Shown one piece after another: positions 28,588 to 37,461 of a DNA stretch of 64,000 bases. Positions within the stretch are counted from its first letter, which is position 1; each line of letters opens with the position of its first letter. The notes under the pieces were generated by a model. That model was not told where the DNA came from and searched no databases. It worked only from the letters and a program-made list of their open reading frames with translations. Origin of the DNA: Candidatus Heimdallarchaeota archaeon (lineage in GTDB: Archaea > Asgardarchaeota > Heimdallarchaeia > Heimdallarchaeales > Heimdallarchaeaceae). The position numbers and the translations under genes were made by a program. The stretch spans positions 5,698-69,697 of the forward strand of contig JAEOTK010000002.1 in assembly GCA_016839875.1 (NCBI GenBank), written 5' to 3'.

Positions 28588-29331
28588 TTAACTTCGCTTT
28601 TTCATTAGAATATATATTGCTGTAATTGTCAAAATGGGAAAGATTGTAACTATCAAACTAGTTGTTACAGATTCTGAATAAACTTCTAGCACCAGATTTG
28701 ATGTGCTGAGTGAAATTTCTAATTCATATAATCCAAATGAAGAAAATGCTTTGAGTAGTATGCCACTGCTCTTATGATAAAACAAACTGGAATATTGACC
28801 ATAGTAATTAGTTGTATTGAAATGAACGACTGAATATGCTTCTTGTTCTCCTTCATATGTACAAGTGTAATTATCTATGTGTGTAACTGTTGTATTGGTT
28901 CCCTCTATTGATTGAATAATATTATCCCAATCGGTTGAGTTAGCAAGAAAACCTCCATTCCACGGATAGATTCCTAACCCTAAACCAAATGAGGTATCAA
29001 TGTTTCTAACATTGCTAAAGGTTACATTTTCCAACTCATTACCAAAGAAAAGTGTTCCATTGATTACTCCATCCTCAACAGATGTGATATTGAAATGAAC
29101 ATTATCGTCTACTACAACTGACCATGCCCCGTAATAGGTTCCTGGTGGAAAAACACCATAGAAGTCATTTACAGTATCACTTGCTGATACAACTTCATAG
29201 GATAACCAATCACCAGCATTAACTTCAAGATTTGCAGAAGTATTGTTATTACTTAGGATTAATATCAGAAAATAAATCATTATGTAAACAACAAGTTTCC
29301 ATCTTTTTGGTTTTATGCGATTAATATTCAA
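28588..29331 (-). CDS. Secreted surface protein with C-terminal membrane anchor
   Basis: 247 residues, unrecognised. A signal peptide is at about residues 12-34. The exterior domain is beta-rich with many N-x-S/T sites (for example NNTS, NGTL, NSTD). A membrane helix lies at about 223-242, with a KKRS tail. The N-terminal SYEVVSASDTVND region, with W and Y in strands, resembles beta-sandwich surface proteins of Asgard archaea that I cannot name. It is downstream of the tRNA-Arg gene. Confidence 0.7.
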   Translation of the reverse strand: MNINRIKPKRWKLVVYIMIYFLILILSNNNTSANLEVNAGDWLSYEVVSASDTVNDFYGVFPPGTYYGAWSVVVDDNVHFNITSVEDGVINGTLFFGNELENVTFSNVRNIDTSFGLGLGIYPWNGGFLANSTDWDNIIQSIEGTNTTVTHIDNYTCTYEGEQEAYSVVHFNTTNYYGQYSSLFYHKSSGILLKAFSSFGLYELEISLSTSNLVLEVYSESVTTSLIVTIFPILTITAIYILMKKRS

Positions 29332-29352
29332 TCGATACCACTTAGATTTTTA

Positions 29353-29446
29353 TGGCGGACCAGGCAGGATTTGAACCTGCGACCTCCGACTGTCTTCAGC
29401 ATTGCTTCCGAAGGCCGGCGCCTTATCCATACTAGACTACTGGTCC
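29353..29446 (-). tRNA. tRNA-Arg (anticodon UCG) with a 16-nt intron, CCA encoded
   Basis: On the minus strand the gene folds as an acceptor stem GGACCAG/CTGGTCC with discriminator G and encoded CCA, D stem GTCT/AGGC, anticodon stem CCGGC/GTCGG, variable loop of five, T stem GCAGG/CCTGC and loop TTCAAAT. After removing the intron the anticodon loop is CTTCGGA, giving anticodon TCG (Arg, CGA codon family). The intron sits between positions 37 and 38 and is described separately. Coordinates include CCA; without it the gene starts at 29356. Confidence 0.93.
29392..29407 (-). other. 16-nt bulge-helix-bulge intron in tRNA-Arg
   Basis: The precursor reads (minus strand) CTTCGG then AAGCAATGCTGAAGAC then A. 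CTTC (32-35) pairs with GAAG inside the intron, leaving bulges GGA and ACA of three bases each around a four-base-pair helix, with an inner AGC/GCT hairpin. This is the canonical 3-4-3 bulge-helix-bulge of archaeal splicing endonuclease, with cuts GG^A and AC^A. Confidence 0.88.
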
Positions 29447-29577
29447 AACATGTGTATGTCGTTCTTTTTCTTTTTATTTTTATTTCTTCTGTTAACAGTT
29501 AGTAATTTAAAAAAACAAACATTCCATGTAATTTTGTATTAAAATGAAATAGATCTATTACTTCTTTACCATAGCAA

Positions 29578-30816
29578 TTATCGTGGTAAACCGTTTTCTA
29601 TCCAAGAAGTAATCAATCTTTCAAATTCTTTTTTCTTCTTTAATGTTTGAGTTTGGTAGGCATAAATCTGAGACATTGCTAATCCCCCTAGTTCAATATA
29701 TGCTTCATCCATATCGCATATTGCTGATATTCTTGCTTTCCAATTCTCATCTGAATCTGCTTGACCTGCATAAGAAATGAACAACCTAAGTATCTTTTCA
29801 GTCTTAGCAGAAACTTCTTTTTCATCAGTTTTGGGTTTTGCATCAACCTTTACTTTCTTTGGAGGGTCTTCATCTGGCTCGGGTCTGGGTTTGGGTTTTG
29901 GTGCAGGTTTAGATTCTGGTTTGGGTTCGGGTTTAGTTTCTACAACTGGCTCCTCTGCAGCTGCAGACTCTTCAATCTCCTCAGGTTCATCAAATATTTT
30001 CTCTTTAATTACTGGAGCTGAAGACGAAGGAGGAGTTGCTATAACGAGGGGGGCTTTCTTCTCAGGTTCCACTGTTTCTGTTTCTTCTGTAGCTGATGAT
30101 GGAGTTACAAACTTTGCTTGATCTGGAGAAATAGTTTCATTAGCATCAGCTGCAACACTTATTTCCTTCTTAACAGGAGTGGTTCCAGGTCTTGTTTCAG
30201 CGACAGAAGTATCACCAGAAACTGAAAATGTTGTATCTGTTGGTATTTGTCGAGCTTCAATAACTGCAACTAAGCTCTTTTCTATATCATGAATCAAAGA
30301 TCGCAGATTTGGTGTTTCGGAACCTACTTTCAGAATTCGTTCTTTGAGTGTTTGAGCGCCAGCTGTCATTATGCTGATTTTCTTTTTCAGATCTTGATTC
30401 TCTACTTGTATTTGCTCTCCTCCTTCCCCTGCTTCAGTTTCAATTGTATCTATTGAATCCATCAAAGCATGCATTTGTAGTTTAAGTTCTTCACGTTCTG
30501 CATTAAACAAATCTTGCTGAAGCCTTGTATCTTCTATCTCTTTATCCAATTCGACTTTCTCTGTTTGAAGATCTTCAACAACTTTTGATAAATGGTCCAA
30601 CTCTGATGTCAATTCTTTTACCTTATCATCTGATTGTGCTTGTTCCATTTTCTCTTGCAGTTTTTCAAATAATTTGATTCTTCTCATTGCTAATTGAGGA
30701 GAAATATTTTCTTTCTGCATAAAATTTAGAATATACTCTAAATCATGAGGTTGAATATTGTATTTCTTAAGTAGCTCCTCAACTGAACTAGGTGTTTCTG
30801 TCATAACCCTCAACAA
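29578..30816 (-). CDS. Coiled-coil protein with proline-rich linker
   Basis: 412 residues, unrecognised. Residues 1-50 carry SVEELLKKYNIQPHDLEYILNFM, a short helical domain. About 45-150 is a coiled coil, 200-345 is a low-complexity acidic/proline-rich linker (PKPESKPAPKPKPRPEPDED), and the C-terminal 65 residues (ILRLFISYAGQADSDENW onwards) form a small conserved-looking helical domain. No membrane segment is present. The design, two globular ends on a flexible linker, suggests a scaffold or cytoskeletal adaptor, which is inference only. Confidence 0.7.
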   Translation of the reverse strand: MLRVMTETPSSVEELLKKYNIQPHDLEYILNFMQKENISPQLAMRRIKLFEKLQEKMEQAQSDDKVKELTSELDHLSKVVEDLQTEKVELDKEIEDTRLQQDLFNAEREELKLQMHALMDSIDTIETEAGEGGEQIQVENQDLKKKISIMTAGAQTLKERILKVGSETPNLRSLIHDIEKSLVAVIEARQIPTDTTFSVSGDTSVAETRPGTTPVKKEISVAADANETISPDQAKFVTPSSATEETETVEPEKKAPLVIATPPSSSAPVIKEKIFDEPEEIEESAAAEEPVVETKPEPKPESKPAPKPKPRPEPDEDPPKKVKVDAKPKTDEKEVSAKTEKILRLFISYAGQADSDENWKARISAICDMDEAYIELGGLAMSQIYAYQTQTLKKKKEFERLITSWIENGLPR

Positions 30817-30914
30817 TTAATAGATAGATTTTATTTAATAAAGTTTAGATTGAGTTAATGGAAAAGAAAAGGTTTTTTTAATACGGATACCATAATTCGA
30901 GCTAGGTGTAATAG

Positions 30915-31946
30915 TTGGTAGAGCTTAGAGGATTAATGATTAATAGGCTTATAGTTCTTTTACAAGTGTTTATTTTTCCAGTGTATTTCTACTTGTGGGC
31001 GTGGTTAGGCCCATATCCAGATAGTCTAGCTGGCTTTTTCTTCTGGAGAGCATCAGATATCAGTCCATTTGGAACAACAGGAGATATGGTTATTCTAAAA
31101 ATAGTAGCACCTTTAATTTTTGCCTTACCTTTTACACTTGCATCATTAGTGAGAGCAACTAGAATTGCAAATTCTTATGAATTAATGTGGAGAGCTTTAG
31201 GAAAAGTTAGAATCGATACAAAGATTTTCTACTTCGTAAATGCGATATTTTGTTTGTTTTTCTTCATACTTCCATTTGGATCACCAATCATTGCTGTGTT
31301 TGGTGCATTTTTCGCAGTAAAGCTAATTCTGTACGCTTTTGGTGTTAAGAAGAATGTTCCTGCTCTCCTTATTGTTATTCCTGGATTATTTCTAGCAGCA
31401 ATTCCTTTGATGGTAACTATTGCATTTTACAGCGAATTTACTTCAGTCATTGCACCCATCTGGACGACTTGGGTACAATTTGCACCTATTTTCTATGGAG
31501 TGGTTCTGTGCTTAGCTTGTGCTATTGCAATAGGTAACTTTTTGGTTCTTCTTAGAGAGGGTGCATCACAAGTTTCCTATACAAAAGAGATTACAGATAG
31601 AATTGGTTTGGTAATTAGACTTGTTCTATTTGGAGGTTTTCTAGCACTTTTTGCCACTGTAGATCAATGGAATTCAGCAGGAACTGCAATGTTCATAATT
31701 AACATCGCTGCAGTTGTACTGAGTGGTATTGAAGCTTTAATTAGATGGAGAAAGAAACTCTCAAAAGAAAGTGGTGGAGGAGGAAGACTCATGGTCTTAA
31801 TCTTTATTGCAGTCAATTTCGTTGTAAGATATGTCGCAAAACCAGAAGCTGCTATTACAGCAATAGTTGCTTTGTCAGCTTGTGTGTTCTTCGTTCTCTT
31901 CGTACTAGCTTATAGATATGCAGAAGATGAAACACTTTTTGAGTGA
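30915..31946 (+). CDS. Polytopic membrane protein of unknown function
   Basis: 343 residues from a TTG start with AGGTG 7 bases upstream; an ATG at 30936 with GAGG in front is an equally good start. About nine hydrophobic segments alternate with short basic loops, and the last two end at EDETLFE. Nothing matches a known transporter motif. The next gene is ATPase subunit E, but the spacing of about 90 bases suggests separate transcripts. I do not recognise it as the ATPase I subunit. Confidence 0.6.
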   Translation: MVELRGLMINRLIVLLQVFIFPVYFYLWAWLGPYPDSLAGFFFWRASDISPFGTTGDMVILKIVAPLIFALPFTLASLVRATRIANSYELMWRALGKVRIDTKIFYFVNAIFCLFFFILPFGSPIIAVFGAFFAVKLILYAFGVKKNVPALLIVIPGLFLAAIPLMVTIAFYSEFTSVIAPIWTTWVQFAPIFYGVVLCLACAIAIGNFLVLLREGASQVSYTKEITDRIGLVIRLVLFGGFLALFATVDQWNSAGTAMFIINIAAVVLSGIEALIRWRKKLSKESGGGGRLMVLIFIAVNFVVRYVAKPEAAITAIVALSACVFFVLFVLAYRYAEDETLFE

Positions 31947-32035
31947 ATCTTCTTTCTTTTTTCTACTAAATTCCTAACCATAATTTTTATAAGCCAATTT
32001 TTTAAGACCTTCACAAATTCCCTAATCACTCAGAG

Positions 32036-32680
32036 ATGTTGCCAATGAATGATGAACATTCTAACCCTGAAATTACAAAGAAAATAGAACAAAATACAGC
32101 TAAAATAATCAAGAAAATCTTAGCTGAACAAAAAGAAGCAATAAATGATATTACTAAGGATACTGAAGGAAAAATAAGCGAAATTACACAAAATATCATT
32201 GAAGTAGCTAAGAAAAATGCTGATGCTGAATTTCTAAAAGAAAGGGCAAAACAAGATTTAGATTTGCGTCTTAAAATAACAAAATTCAGAGATGAACTTG
32301 TTGAAGGTTTCATTGAAAAAGCTACTGAAAAAATTAAATCATTAACAGGTACAAAAGAGTATTCAGCCAGTTTAGAAAAAACTATTGCAGAAGCAGCGTT
32401 AACCCTTAAACAACCAAATTTGTTACTTTATTGTCGCAAAGAAGATAAAGACATTTTATCTAAACAATTTCTTGATGGAATTTCAGGCAAACTGAAGAAA
32501 GACAATAATCTAGATGTTAAATTCAATGTTTCTAGCAATTATATCAATTGCATGGGAGGAACAATATTAGAAACTGCTGATGGAAAAATCAGCATTAACA
32601 ACACTTATGAGAAGCGTATAGAAAGGTCTTTAGTAGATTTGAAAAGGGAACTTTCTCTGCTACTAACACAAGAAGGATGA
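32036..32680 (+). CDS. atpE: A/V-type ATP synthase subunit E
   Basis: 214 residues (an ATG three codons later at 32045 is an alternative). The N-terminal 100 residues are a long helix rich in K/E/A, and the C-terminal domain with CMGGTILETADGKISINNTYEKRIER matches the GG-hairpin of the E subunit of archaeal A-type and eukaryotic V-type ATPases. E is part of the peripheral stalk. No other ATPase subunit gene is visible in this window, whereas A-ATPase genes usually form one operon, so this one lies apart. ATGA overlap links it with the next gene. Confidence 0.85.
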   Translation: MLPMNDEHSNPEITKKIEQNTAKIIKKILAEQKEAINDITKDTEGKISEITQNIIEVAKKNADAEFLKERAKQDLDLRLKITKFRDELVEGFIEKATEKIKSLTGTKEYSASLEKTIAEAALTLKQPNLLLYCRKEDKDILSKQFLDGISGKLKKDNNLDVKFNVSSNYINCMGGTILETADGKISINNTYEKRIERSLVDLKRELSLLLTQEG

Positions 32681-33327
32681 TTATCATGAAAAAGAATCTT
32701 AGGATAAAAACAGGAACTTCCATTTTGTTTATTCTCGTACTTACAGTTTCTGTATTTAGCCTTTCAATCGCCAAAGCAAATAATGTAGAACAAGAGCTTC
32801 CTATACTACAACAGTCTATTGACCAGATTCAAGTATACAATGGTAGAATTTCATCCACTTATGTTGAAAGAGGAGAAATAGTGTATGTCTTTGCAACTAT
32901 TATAAACTTAGGAGATCAAGTTGTACCGGTTGTATCACTAAATGCAAATTTCTCACATGTAGGGAATACTACAGCTTTGAATCAAGTTTATACAGTTACT
33001 ATTGATTATGATCATAGAGATCTTGAACCCGGTGAAACATTCACAGGTACTCTTATGGTAGAAATTATAAATCCAGAAGCCAGATATAATGTAGAAATAT
33101 TCTTCCAGGCAGAAGATGTTTATGATCCAAATACTGGCCCAGTTGGAGGGGCACCAGCATTCCCATTTTACGCAGCAGAAATTTTTGAAGTCCATGTTGT
33201 TGATTATGGAGGTGCTTCAAGTGTGGTTGTAGGTATTGGATTAGCAATTGCTGGTGTAGTTGTAGCTATCGTGCTGTTCATCTTGTATGGCTGGCTAAAA
33301 GAGAAATTACAGAAGAGAAAATACTAA
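32677..33327 (+). CDS. Secreted membrane-anchored beta-sandwich protein
   Basis: 216 residues, starting in an ATGA overlap with the ATPase E gene; an alternative ATG follows at 32686. A signal peptide (about 12-32), a beta-rich domain (about 45-170, with GEIVYVFATIINLGDQVVPV), and a single C-terminal membrane helix (about 184-207) with a basic tail are visible. The exterior part has the look of a CARDB or similar immunoglobulin-like fold (FTGTLMVEI, LEPGETF). Function unknown. Confidence 0.7.
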   Translation: MIIMKKNLRIKTGTSILFILVLTVSVFSLSIAKANNVEQELPILQQSIDQIQVYNGRISSTYVERGEIVYVFATIINLGDQVVPVVSLNANFSHVGNTTALNQVYTVTIDYDHRDLEPGETFTGTLMVEIINPEARYNVEIFFQAEDVYDPNTGPVGGAPAFPFYAAEIFEVHVVDYGGASSVVVGIGLAIAGVVVAIVLFILYGWLKEKLQKRKY

Positions 33328-33339
33328 TCTATCATCAAC

Positions 33340-33807
33340 TCAAATTAAGTATATCAACCATCCTTTGGGTTGATATATCAAACCTTCCTTTTTCATCTGA
33401 ATAAGAATTTTCTCTAATTTCTGTGAAGATATATCGAAAATAGAACAATTGAGTATTAATTCATCAATGGAATTTTTTGTATTCTTCAAAATTAACAATA
33501 CTGTTTCCGCGATTGTTGCAGCAGGAATATCTAATAGTTCAATTTCTTTATCTTTATGACTATGAATAATTTCAGATATTCTGTCTTTATCCAAATCAGC
33601 TTGCTTAAAGAAATCTTCTGCAAGCTTCTGAGAAAGTTTCTTTGCATTTAAGAAACGATCACAGAATCCAGATAGATTATCACAAACAATTGATTCACCT
33701 AACTGGTAAGTTATTATTTTACCACAATTTGTGCACAATCTATGTTGATAATTTGCAGGGATTTCGTTAATTGTTTCACAATTATAACATCTGAAAACAA
33801 TCTGCAC
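33340..33807 (-). CDS. Zinc-ribbon protein with winged-helix-like C-terminus
   Basis: 155 residues, unrecognised. Two CxxC pairs at the N-terminus (CYNCET and CTNCGK) form a zinc ribbon, and the C-terminal part (LEKILIQMKKEGLIYQPKGWLIYL) looks like the last two helices and wing of a winged helix, as in small regulators. It overlaps the trmI gene by one base, so it is co-translated with that enzyme and may serve in RNA processing or regulation. The role is not known. Confidence 0.65.
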   Translation of the reverse strand: MQIVFRCYNCETINEIPANYQHRLCTNCGKIITYQLGESIVCDNLSGFCDRFLNAKKLSQKLAEDFFKQADLDKDRISEIIHSHKDKEIELLDIPAATIAETVLLILKNTKNSIDELILNCSIFDISSQKLEKILIQMKKEGLIYQPKGWLIYLI

Positions 33808-34604
33808 TACTCTTCACCTTTTGCTAATTTTCTTGCAAATATCATGAAACCAGTATGACCAATCATCCTTGTATTGGGTCTAATTGCGTTAATTTTTAGC
33901 TGTATATCTCTAAGGATAAGTTCTAATGCTTGAATATCTCCAAAATTAAATTCTCTTAGTGTTTGATACACCTTATCTACCTGATTATACGTTGGTAAAA
34001 ACAAGGTAATTACTCCACTCGGTTTTAATGAATCGAACGCATGAGGAATTATTTCACATGGATCTCCTAAATCTAAAATTACAGCATCAACTTCCTTTTC
34101 ATCAAAACCTGAGGATACATCTTTCAATTTAAAGGAAACTCTTGATTCCAATCCTAATCTGGATAAGTTCTTCTTGGCAGTATTATAGGCAACTTCTCTA
34201 TTCTCATAAGTATAGACATGACCATTTTCACCAACATAATTTGCTAGAATTGAAGTAAGTGCTCCACTACCAGTTCCTGCTTCTAGAACTATACTTCCTG
34301 ATGATATTCCCCCATTTATCAGTATTAATCCTGCATCTTTAGGATAAATAATTTGAGAACTATGAGGGATCTGCCTTAAGAAATCACTAGGAATTGGTTT
34401 GTAGATAGTTATTGTAGTATTTTTACTTGTTTTAACTCGAATTCCATAGGATTTTCCTATAATTGAATCAAAATCAAAAAAACCTTTGTGACAGTGAAAC
34501 TGTTTTCCACTAACGGCCTTAGTGAGCCATCTTTTTCTAGTATCAAGTACTATTAAAATATCCGAACCATCGGAAATTATATTAGCTGATGCTGTTTTAC
34601 TCAT
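33807..34604 (-). CDS. trmI: tRNA (adenine-N1-)-methyltransferase TrmI
   Basis: 265 residues. SAM motif I is EAGTGSGALT, preceded by YPKDAGLILINGGISSG and followed by DVSSGFDEKEVDAVILDLGDP, the pattern of archaeal TrmI, which methylates A58 (and in some archaea A57) in the T-loop of tRNA. N-terminal beta-domain (about 1-90) and length fit. It is translated with a zinc-ribbon gene that follows on the minus strand. Confidence 0.9.
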   Translation of the reverse strand: MSKTASANIISDGSDILIVLDTRKRWLTKAVSGKQFHCHKGFFDFDSIIGKSYGIRVKTSKNTTITIYKPIPSDFLRQIPHSSQIIYPKDAGLILINGGISSGSIVLEAGTGSGALTSILANYVGENGHVYTYENREVAYNTAKKNLSRLGLESRVSFKLKDVSSGFDEKEVDAVILDLGDPCEIIPHAFDSLKPSGVITLFLPTYNQVDKVYQTLREFNFGDIQALELILRDIQLKINAIRPNTRMIGHTGFMIFARKLAKGEE

Positions 34605-34705
34605 TCGATTTCACATTAGGATGATATAGAATAAATATAAAACTTGTTTTCTAATTAGAAATTCCTGAAAATAAAAAATAAGTAAAAAAATAGAAAAAGG
34701 AGATA

Positions 34706-36031
34706 CTATAGAAAACCTCTTTCTTTTAGTATATCGATAAGTTTAGGATAACCTATTTCCTCCAATTCATACTTAACCCTTGCAATTGGCTTATTTACTT
34801 TTATTAGACGAGTGATATCAATAGGAGTTGCAGAAACCACAATATCACATTCAGTATTGTTTATTGTTGCTTCTAGGTCCTCTAGTTGTTGTTCAAAATA
34901 CCCCATTGCAGGAAGAAGTGTTCCAATATCTGGATAGTTTTCAAAAGTTTCTTTCATGCTACCTACAAGGTAAGGACGAGGATCAACTAGTTCTTTAGCA
35001 CCATAACGTCTAGCAGCAACAACCCCAGCTCCGTATTTCATTTCTCCATGGGTTAGAGTTGGTCCATCTTCAATAACCAATACTCTTTTTCCTTTCACTA
35101 ATTCTGGTTTATCCACAAATATGGGAGATGAAGCTTCAATAATAGTTGCGTTGGGGTTAACTTCTCTAATATTCTCTTCTAATTGCATAACATTCTTGTA
35201 ATCAGTTGTGGTGATTTTGTTAACTACAACTACATCTGCTAGATTCAGAGTAGTTTCTCCTGGATGATAGCGAAGTTCATGCCCAACTCTGTGAGGATCT
35301 GCGACAACTATCTGCAAATCGGGTTTGTAAAAGGAGAAATCATTATTTCCCCCGTCCCAGAGTATAACATCAGCTTCCTTCTCTGCTTCTCGTAGAATTG
35401 CTTCATAATCAACTCCAGAATAAATTACTAAACCTTTATCGATATATGGTTCATACTCTTCTCTTTCTTCTATTGTTGTTTCATGCTTATCTAAATCAGA
35501 ATACTCCGCGAATCTTTGAACAGCTTGTTTTACTAAATCACCATACGGCATAGGATGACGAATAGCAACTACTTTCTTTCCAGCATCATGTAGAAGTTGA
35601 ACAATTTTCCTTGATGTTTGTGACTTTCCACTCCCTGTTCTAACCGCACAAACACTAATTAGCGGTTTAGTGCTTTTGATCATTGTTCCCTTAGTACCAA
35701 GAAGAGAGAAAGCTGGACCACAAGCATTAACTAAAGAAGCTTTATGCATGACATATTCGTGAGACACATCAGAATAGGAAAAAACAACTTCATCAACATT
35801 CAATTTCTCTAGTAGTTCTTCTAATTCACTCTCATCATGAATTGGAATGCCTTCTGGATATAACTCACCTGAAAGTTCAGAAGGATATTTACGGTCTACA
35901 ATGTCTGGGATTTGGGTAGCAGTAAATGCTACAACTTCATATTGTTCATTATTTCTATAGTAAGTATTGAAATTATGAAAATCCCTACCTGCAGCACCCA
36001 TGATTAGTATTTTTCTTCGATTTGAGTTCAT
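34706..36031 (-). CDS. Cyclic 2,3-diphosphoglycerate synthetase-like GTPase/ATPase
   Basis: 441 residues. A Rossmann-like N-terminal domain (KILIMGAAGRDFHNFN) of about 145 residues precedes a P-loop domain with SVCAVRTGSGKSQTSRKI, followed by DVILWDGGNNDFSFYKPDLQIV and VVVNKITTTD. This matches COG2403, whose members include cyclic 2,3-diphosphoglycerate synthetase of methanogens, making a compatible solute by intramolecular cyclisation. Proteins of this type also occur in archaea and bacteria without that solute, so the reaction is not certain. The gene stands alone. Confidence 0.82.
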   Translation of the reverse strand: MNSNRRKILIMGAAGRDFHNFNTYYRNNEQYEVVAFTATQIPDIVDRKYPSELSGELYPEGIPIHDESELEELLEKLNVDEVVFSYSDVSHEYVMHKASLVNACGPAFSLLGTKGTMIKSTKPLISVCAVRTGSGKSQTSRKIVQLLHDAGKKVVAIRHPMPYGDLVKQAVQRFAEYSDLDKHETTIEEREEYEPYIDKGLVIYSGVDYEAILREAEKEADVILWDGGNNDFSFYKPDLQIVVADPHRVGHELRYHPGETTLNLADVVVVNKITTTDYKNVMQLEENIREVNPNATIIEASSPIFVDKPELVKGKRVLVIEDGPTLTHGEMKYGAGVVAARRYGAKELVDPRPYLVGSMKETFENYPDIGTLLPAMGYFEQQLEDLEATINNTECDIVVSATPIDITRLIKVNKPIARVKYELEEIGYPKLIDILKERGFL

Positions 36032-36139
36032 TTTTTGCCCTCGGTATATTATATTTCGAGCTAATTTCAGAGTTTTAAAAAATTTATGCTTTACACAGCA
36101 AAATAAAAAAATGGTGAATTGTTCTTAAAATAATTAATA

Positions 36140-36403
36140 TTAATCCTCATTTTCATTATCTGAACTATCTTCATTCAATCCTTGGTTTTTGTTAATATAT
36201 CTCTGTACAAGAAAAATAGAACCAATAGCGGTGATTAATCCAAGAAATGTTGCTACAATTAATGCTATCATTCTAATTCGTTGTGGAGAATTAGTAGTTG
36301 CAAAATATGCTATAATCATTCCTCCTACACTAAATAGAAAAGGAGCAGTAAATCCAAAAGCTAACATCTTTTTAGATACAATTGATTGTTTTTCTTCACT
36401 CAT
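36140..36403 (-). CDS. Small membrane protein
   Basis: 87 residues, unrecognised. Two hydrophobic segments at about residues 11-31 and 41-62 are followed by a charged tail with an acidic end. It stands between TrmY and the cDPG-synthetase-like gene without tight coupling to either. A GGATGA stretch lies just upstream of the ATG. Confidence 0.5.
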   Translation of the reverse strand: MSEEKQSIVSKKMLAFGFTAPFLFSVGGMIIAYFATTNSPQRIRMIALIVATFLGLITAIGSIFLVQRYINKNQGLNEDSSDNENED

Positions 36404-36468
36404 CCTTATCCAACATATTAATTTTAGAATTAAAGTTTTGTTGAAAACACTTAATTTTAATTATTCTT

Positions 36469-37050
36469 TCATGAACCAATTAACGAGTACAATTTGTAGC
36501 ATACTATGGTTATAACATGAGAAGCTAGATAGTTCTGTTTTCCAAGGCTTATAGGAATAGTGTCAAAATCAGTAAGAGTTTTCTCCTGATTTTGCATTAA
36601 ATCATGCTGACTCCCAAGTATAAAGCACACCCCACTTTCATTCATTTTATCTCCTAATTCATCGATATGAATCCCATCTGGAGTTAGATAATAAAATTGA
36701 TAGTTTTCTGTCAGTGATTTTAATAATGCTTCAAAACCAATCTTTTCAGTTTTAACTCTTGGTTCTTCTATATCAGAAATTATCTTCAAAAACATATTAG
36801 TTGAATCCACTTCGTTTTCTAGAATATCCTTAACATTTGAATGAGGAATTGTTATAGCTAATTGCTCATCTGGATGGGATAAAAAGATGATTAAGGTAAG
36901 ATTAGCATTGATTTTATTCTTCCACCTATGAATGTTAAGAAAACATCGAGAGAGAACATCCAATCTTTCTTGACCACCAACTATCGATCTAATGGATTTT
37001 TTTGAGTTAAATCGCAAAGTTTTGGATGATACTAAGAAAGCTACTTCCAT
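36469..37050 (-). CDS. trmY: tRNA pseudouridine-54 N1-methyltransferase TrmY
   Basis: 193 residues. The SPOUT-fold features of TrmY are present: N-terminal FLVSSKTLRFNSK, the YYLTPDGIHIDEL strand-turn, FILGSQHDL and the closing SLGKQNYLASHVITI, which resembles the knotted SAM site (LGxxSYLASHCI). TrmY converts Psi54 in archaeal tRNAs to m1Psi54. The protein is of typical length. It follows the eS26 gene by some 45 bases on the minus strand. Confidence 0.88.
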   Translation of the reverse strand: MEVAFLVSSKTLRFNSKKSIRSIVGGQERLDVLSRCFLNIHRWKNKINANLTLIIFLSHPDEQLAITIPHSNVKDILENEVDSTNMFLKIISDIEEPRVKTEKIGFEALLKSLTENYQFYYLTPDGIHIDELGDKMNESGVCFILGSQHDLMQNQEKTLTDFDTIPISLGKQNYLASHVITIVCYKLYSLIGS

Positions 37051-37093
37051 ATTCTTCCCTCAAAAAGAAAATTAAAAGAGAAAAGGATAGTTA

Positions 37094-37369
37094 CTAGTCG
37101 CCACGTCTATCGCCTTTTGCGCGTATGTGTGTTCTACCCCTATGAATTGAACATGATATGCAATAATAGGCTATTTTCTTATTTCGTGGGATGTGGGCCC
37201 CTTCATCTCTAAGTTCTTTGGCTAAACGATAGTCTACAGCACTACTGTATACTGTAAATTTCTTTGCTTTGTCTGTAGGAACTAATTTACCACAAGAATG
37301 GCATGTTTTCATCGTGGCTCGACCACGCTTTCCTCCAGATCTTCCACCCGATTTACGCTTCTTAGGCAT
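37094..37369 (-). CDS. rps26e: Ribosomal protein eS26
   Basis: 91 residues from the ATG at 37369, preferred over the ATG at 37393 because GGTGA sits 7 bases before it and the family begins MPKKR. The basic N-terminus (KSGGRSGGKRGRATMK), CHSCGK with a paired cysteine motif CISCSIH, and a basic C-terminus match eS26, a small-subunit protein of eukaryotes and some archaea (Thermoproteota and Asgard), absent from Euryarchaeota. It binds the mRNA exit channel. It leads trmY on the same strand. Confidence 0.9.
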   Translation of the reverse strand: MPKKRKSGGRSGGKRGRATMKTCHSCGKLVPTDKAKKFTVYSSAVDYRLAKELRDEGAHIPRNKKIAYYCISCSIHRGRTHIRAKGDRRGD

Positions 37370-37461
37370 TAAAATATCACCTTCATAAATCAAAACACCT
37401 TAGTTATCAGATGTTAGTCTTTGAACTTTTAAGTTTGTTGAAAAAAGAGAAAGCGTTTTAT

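Noticed and set aside
29761..30121. Gly/Ser-rich and Phe-rich open frames on the plus strand
   Set aside because: They are the reverse of the proline- and glutamate-rich linker of the coiled-coil gene; composition follows from the low-complexity codons on the other strand.
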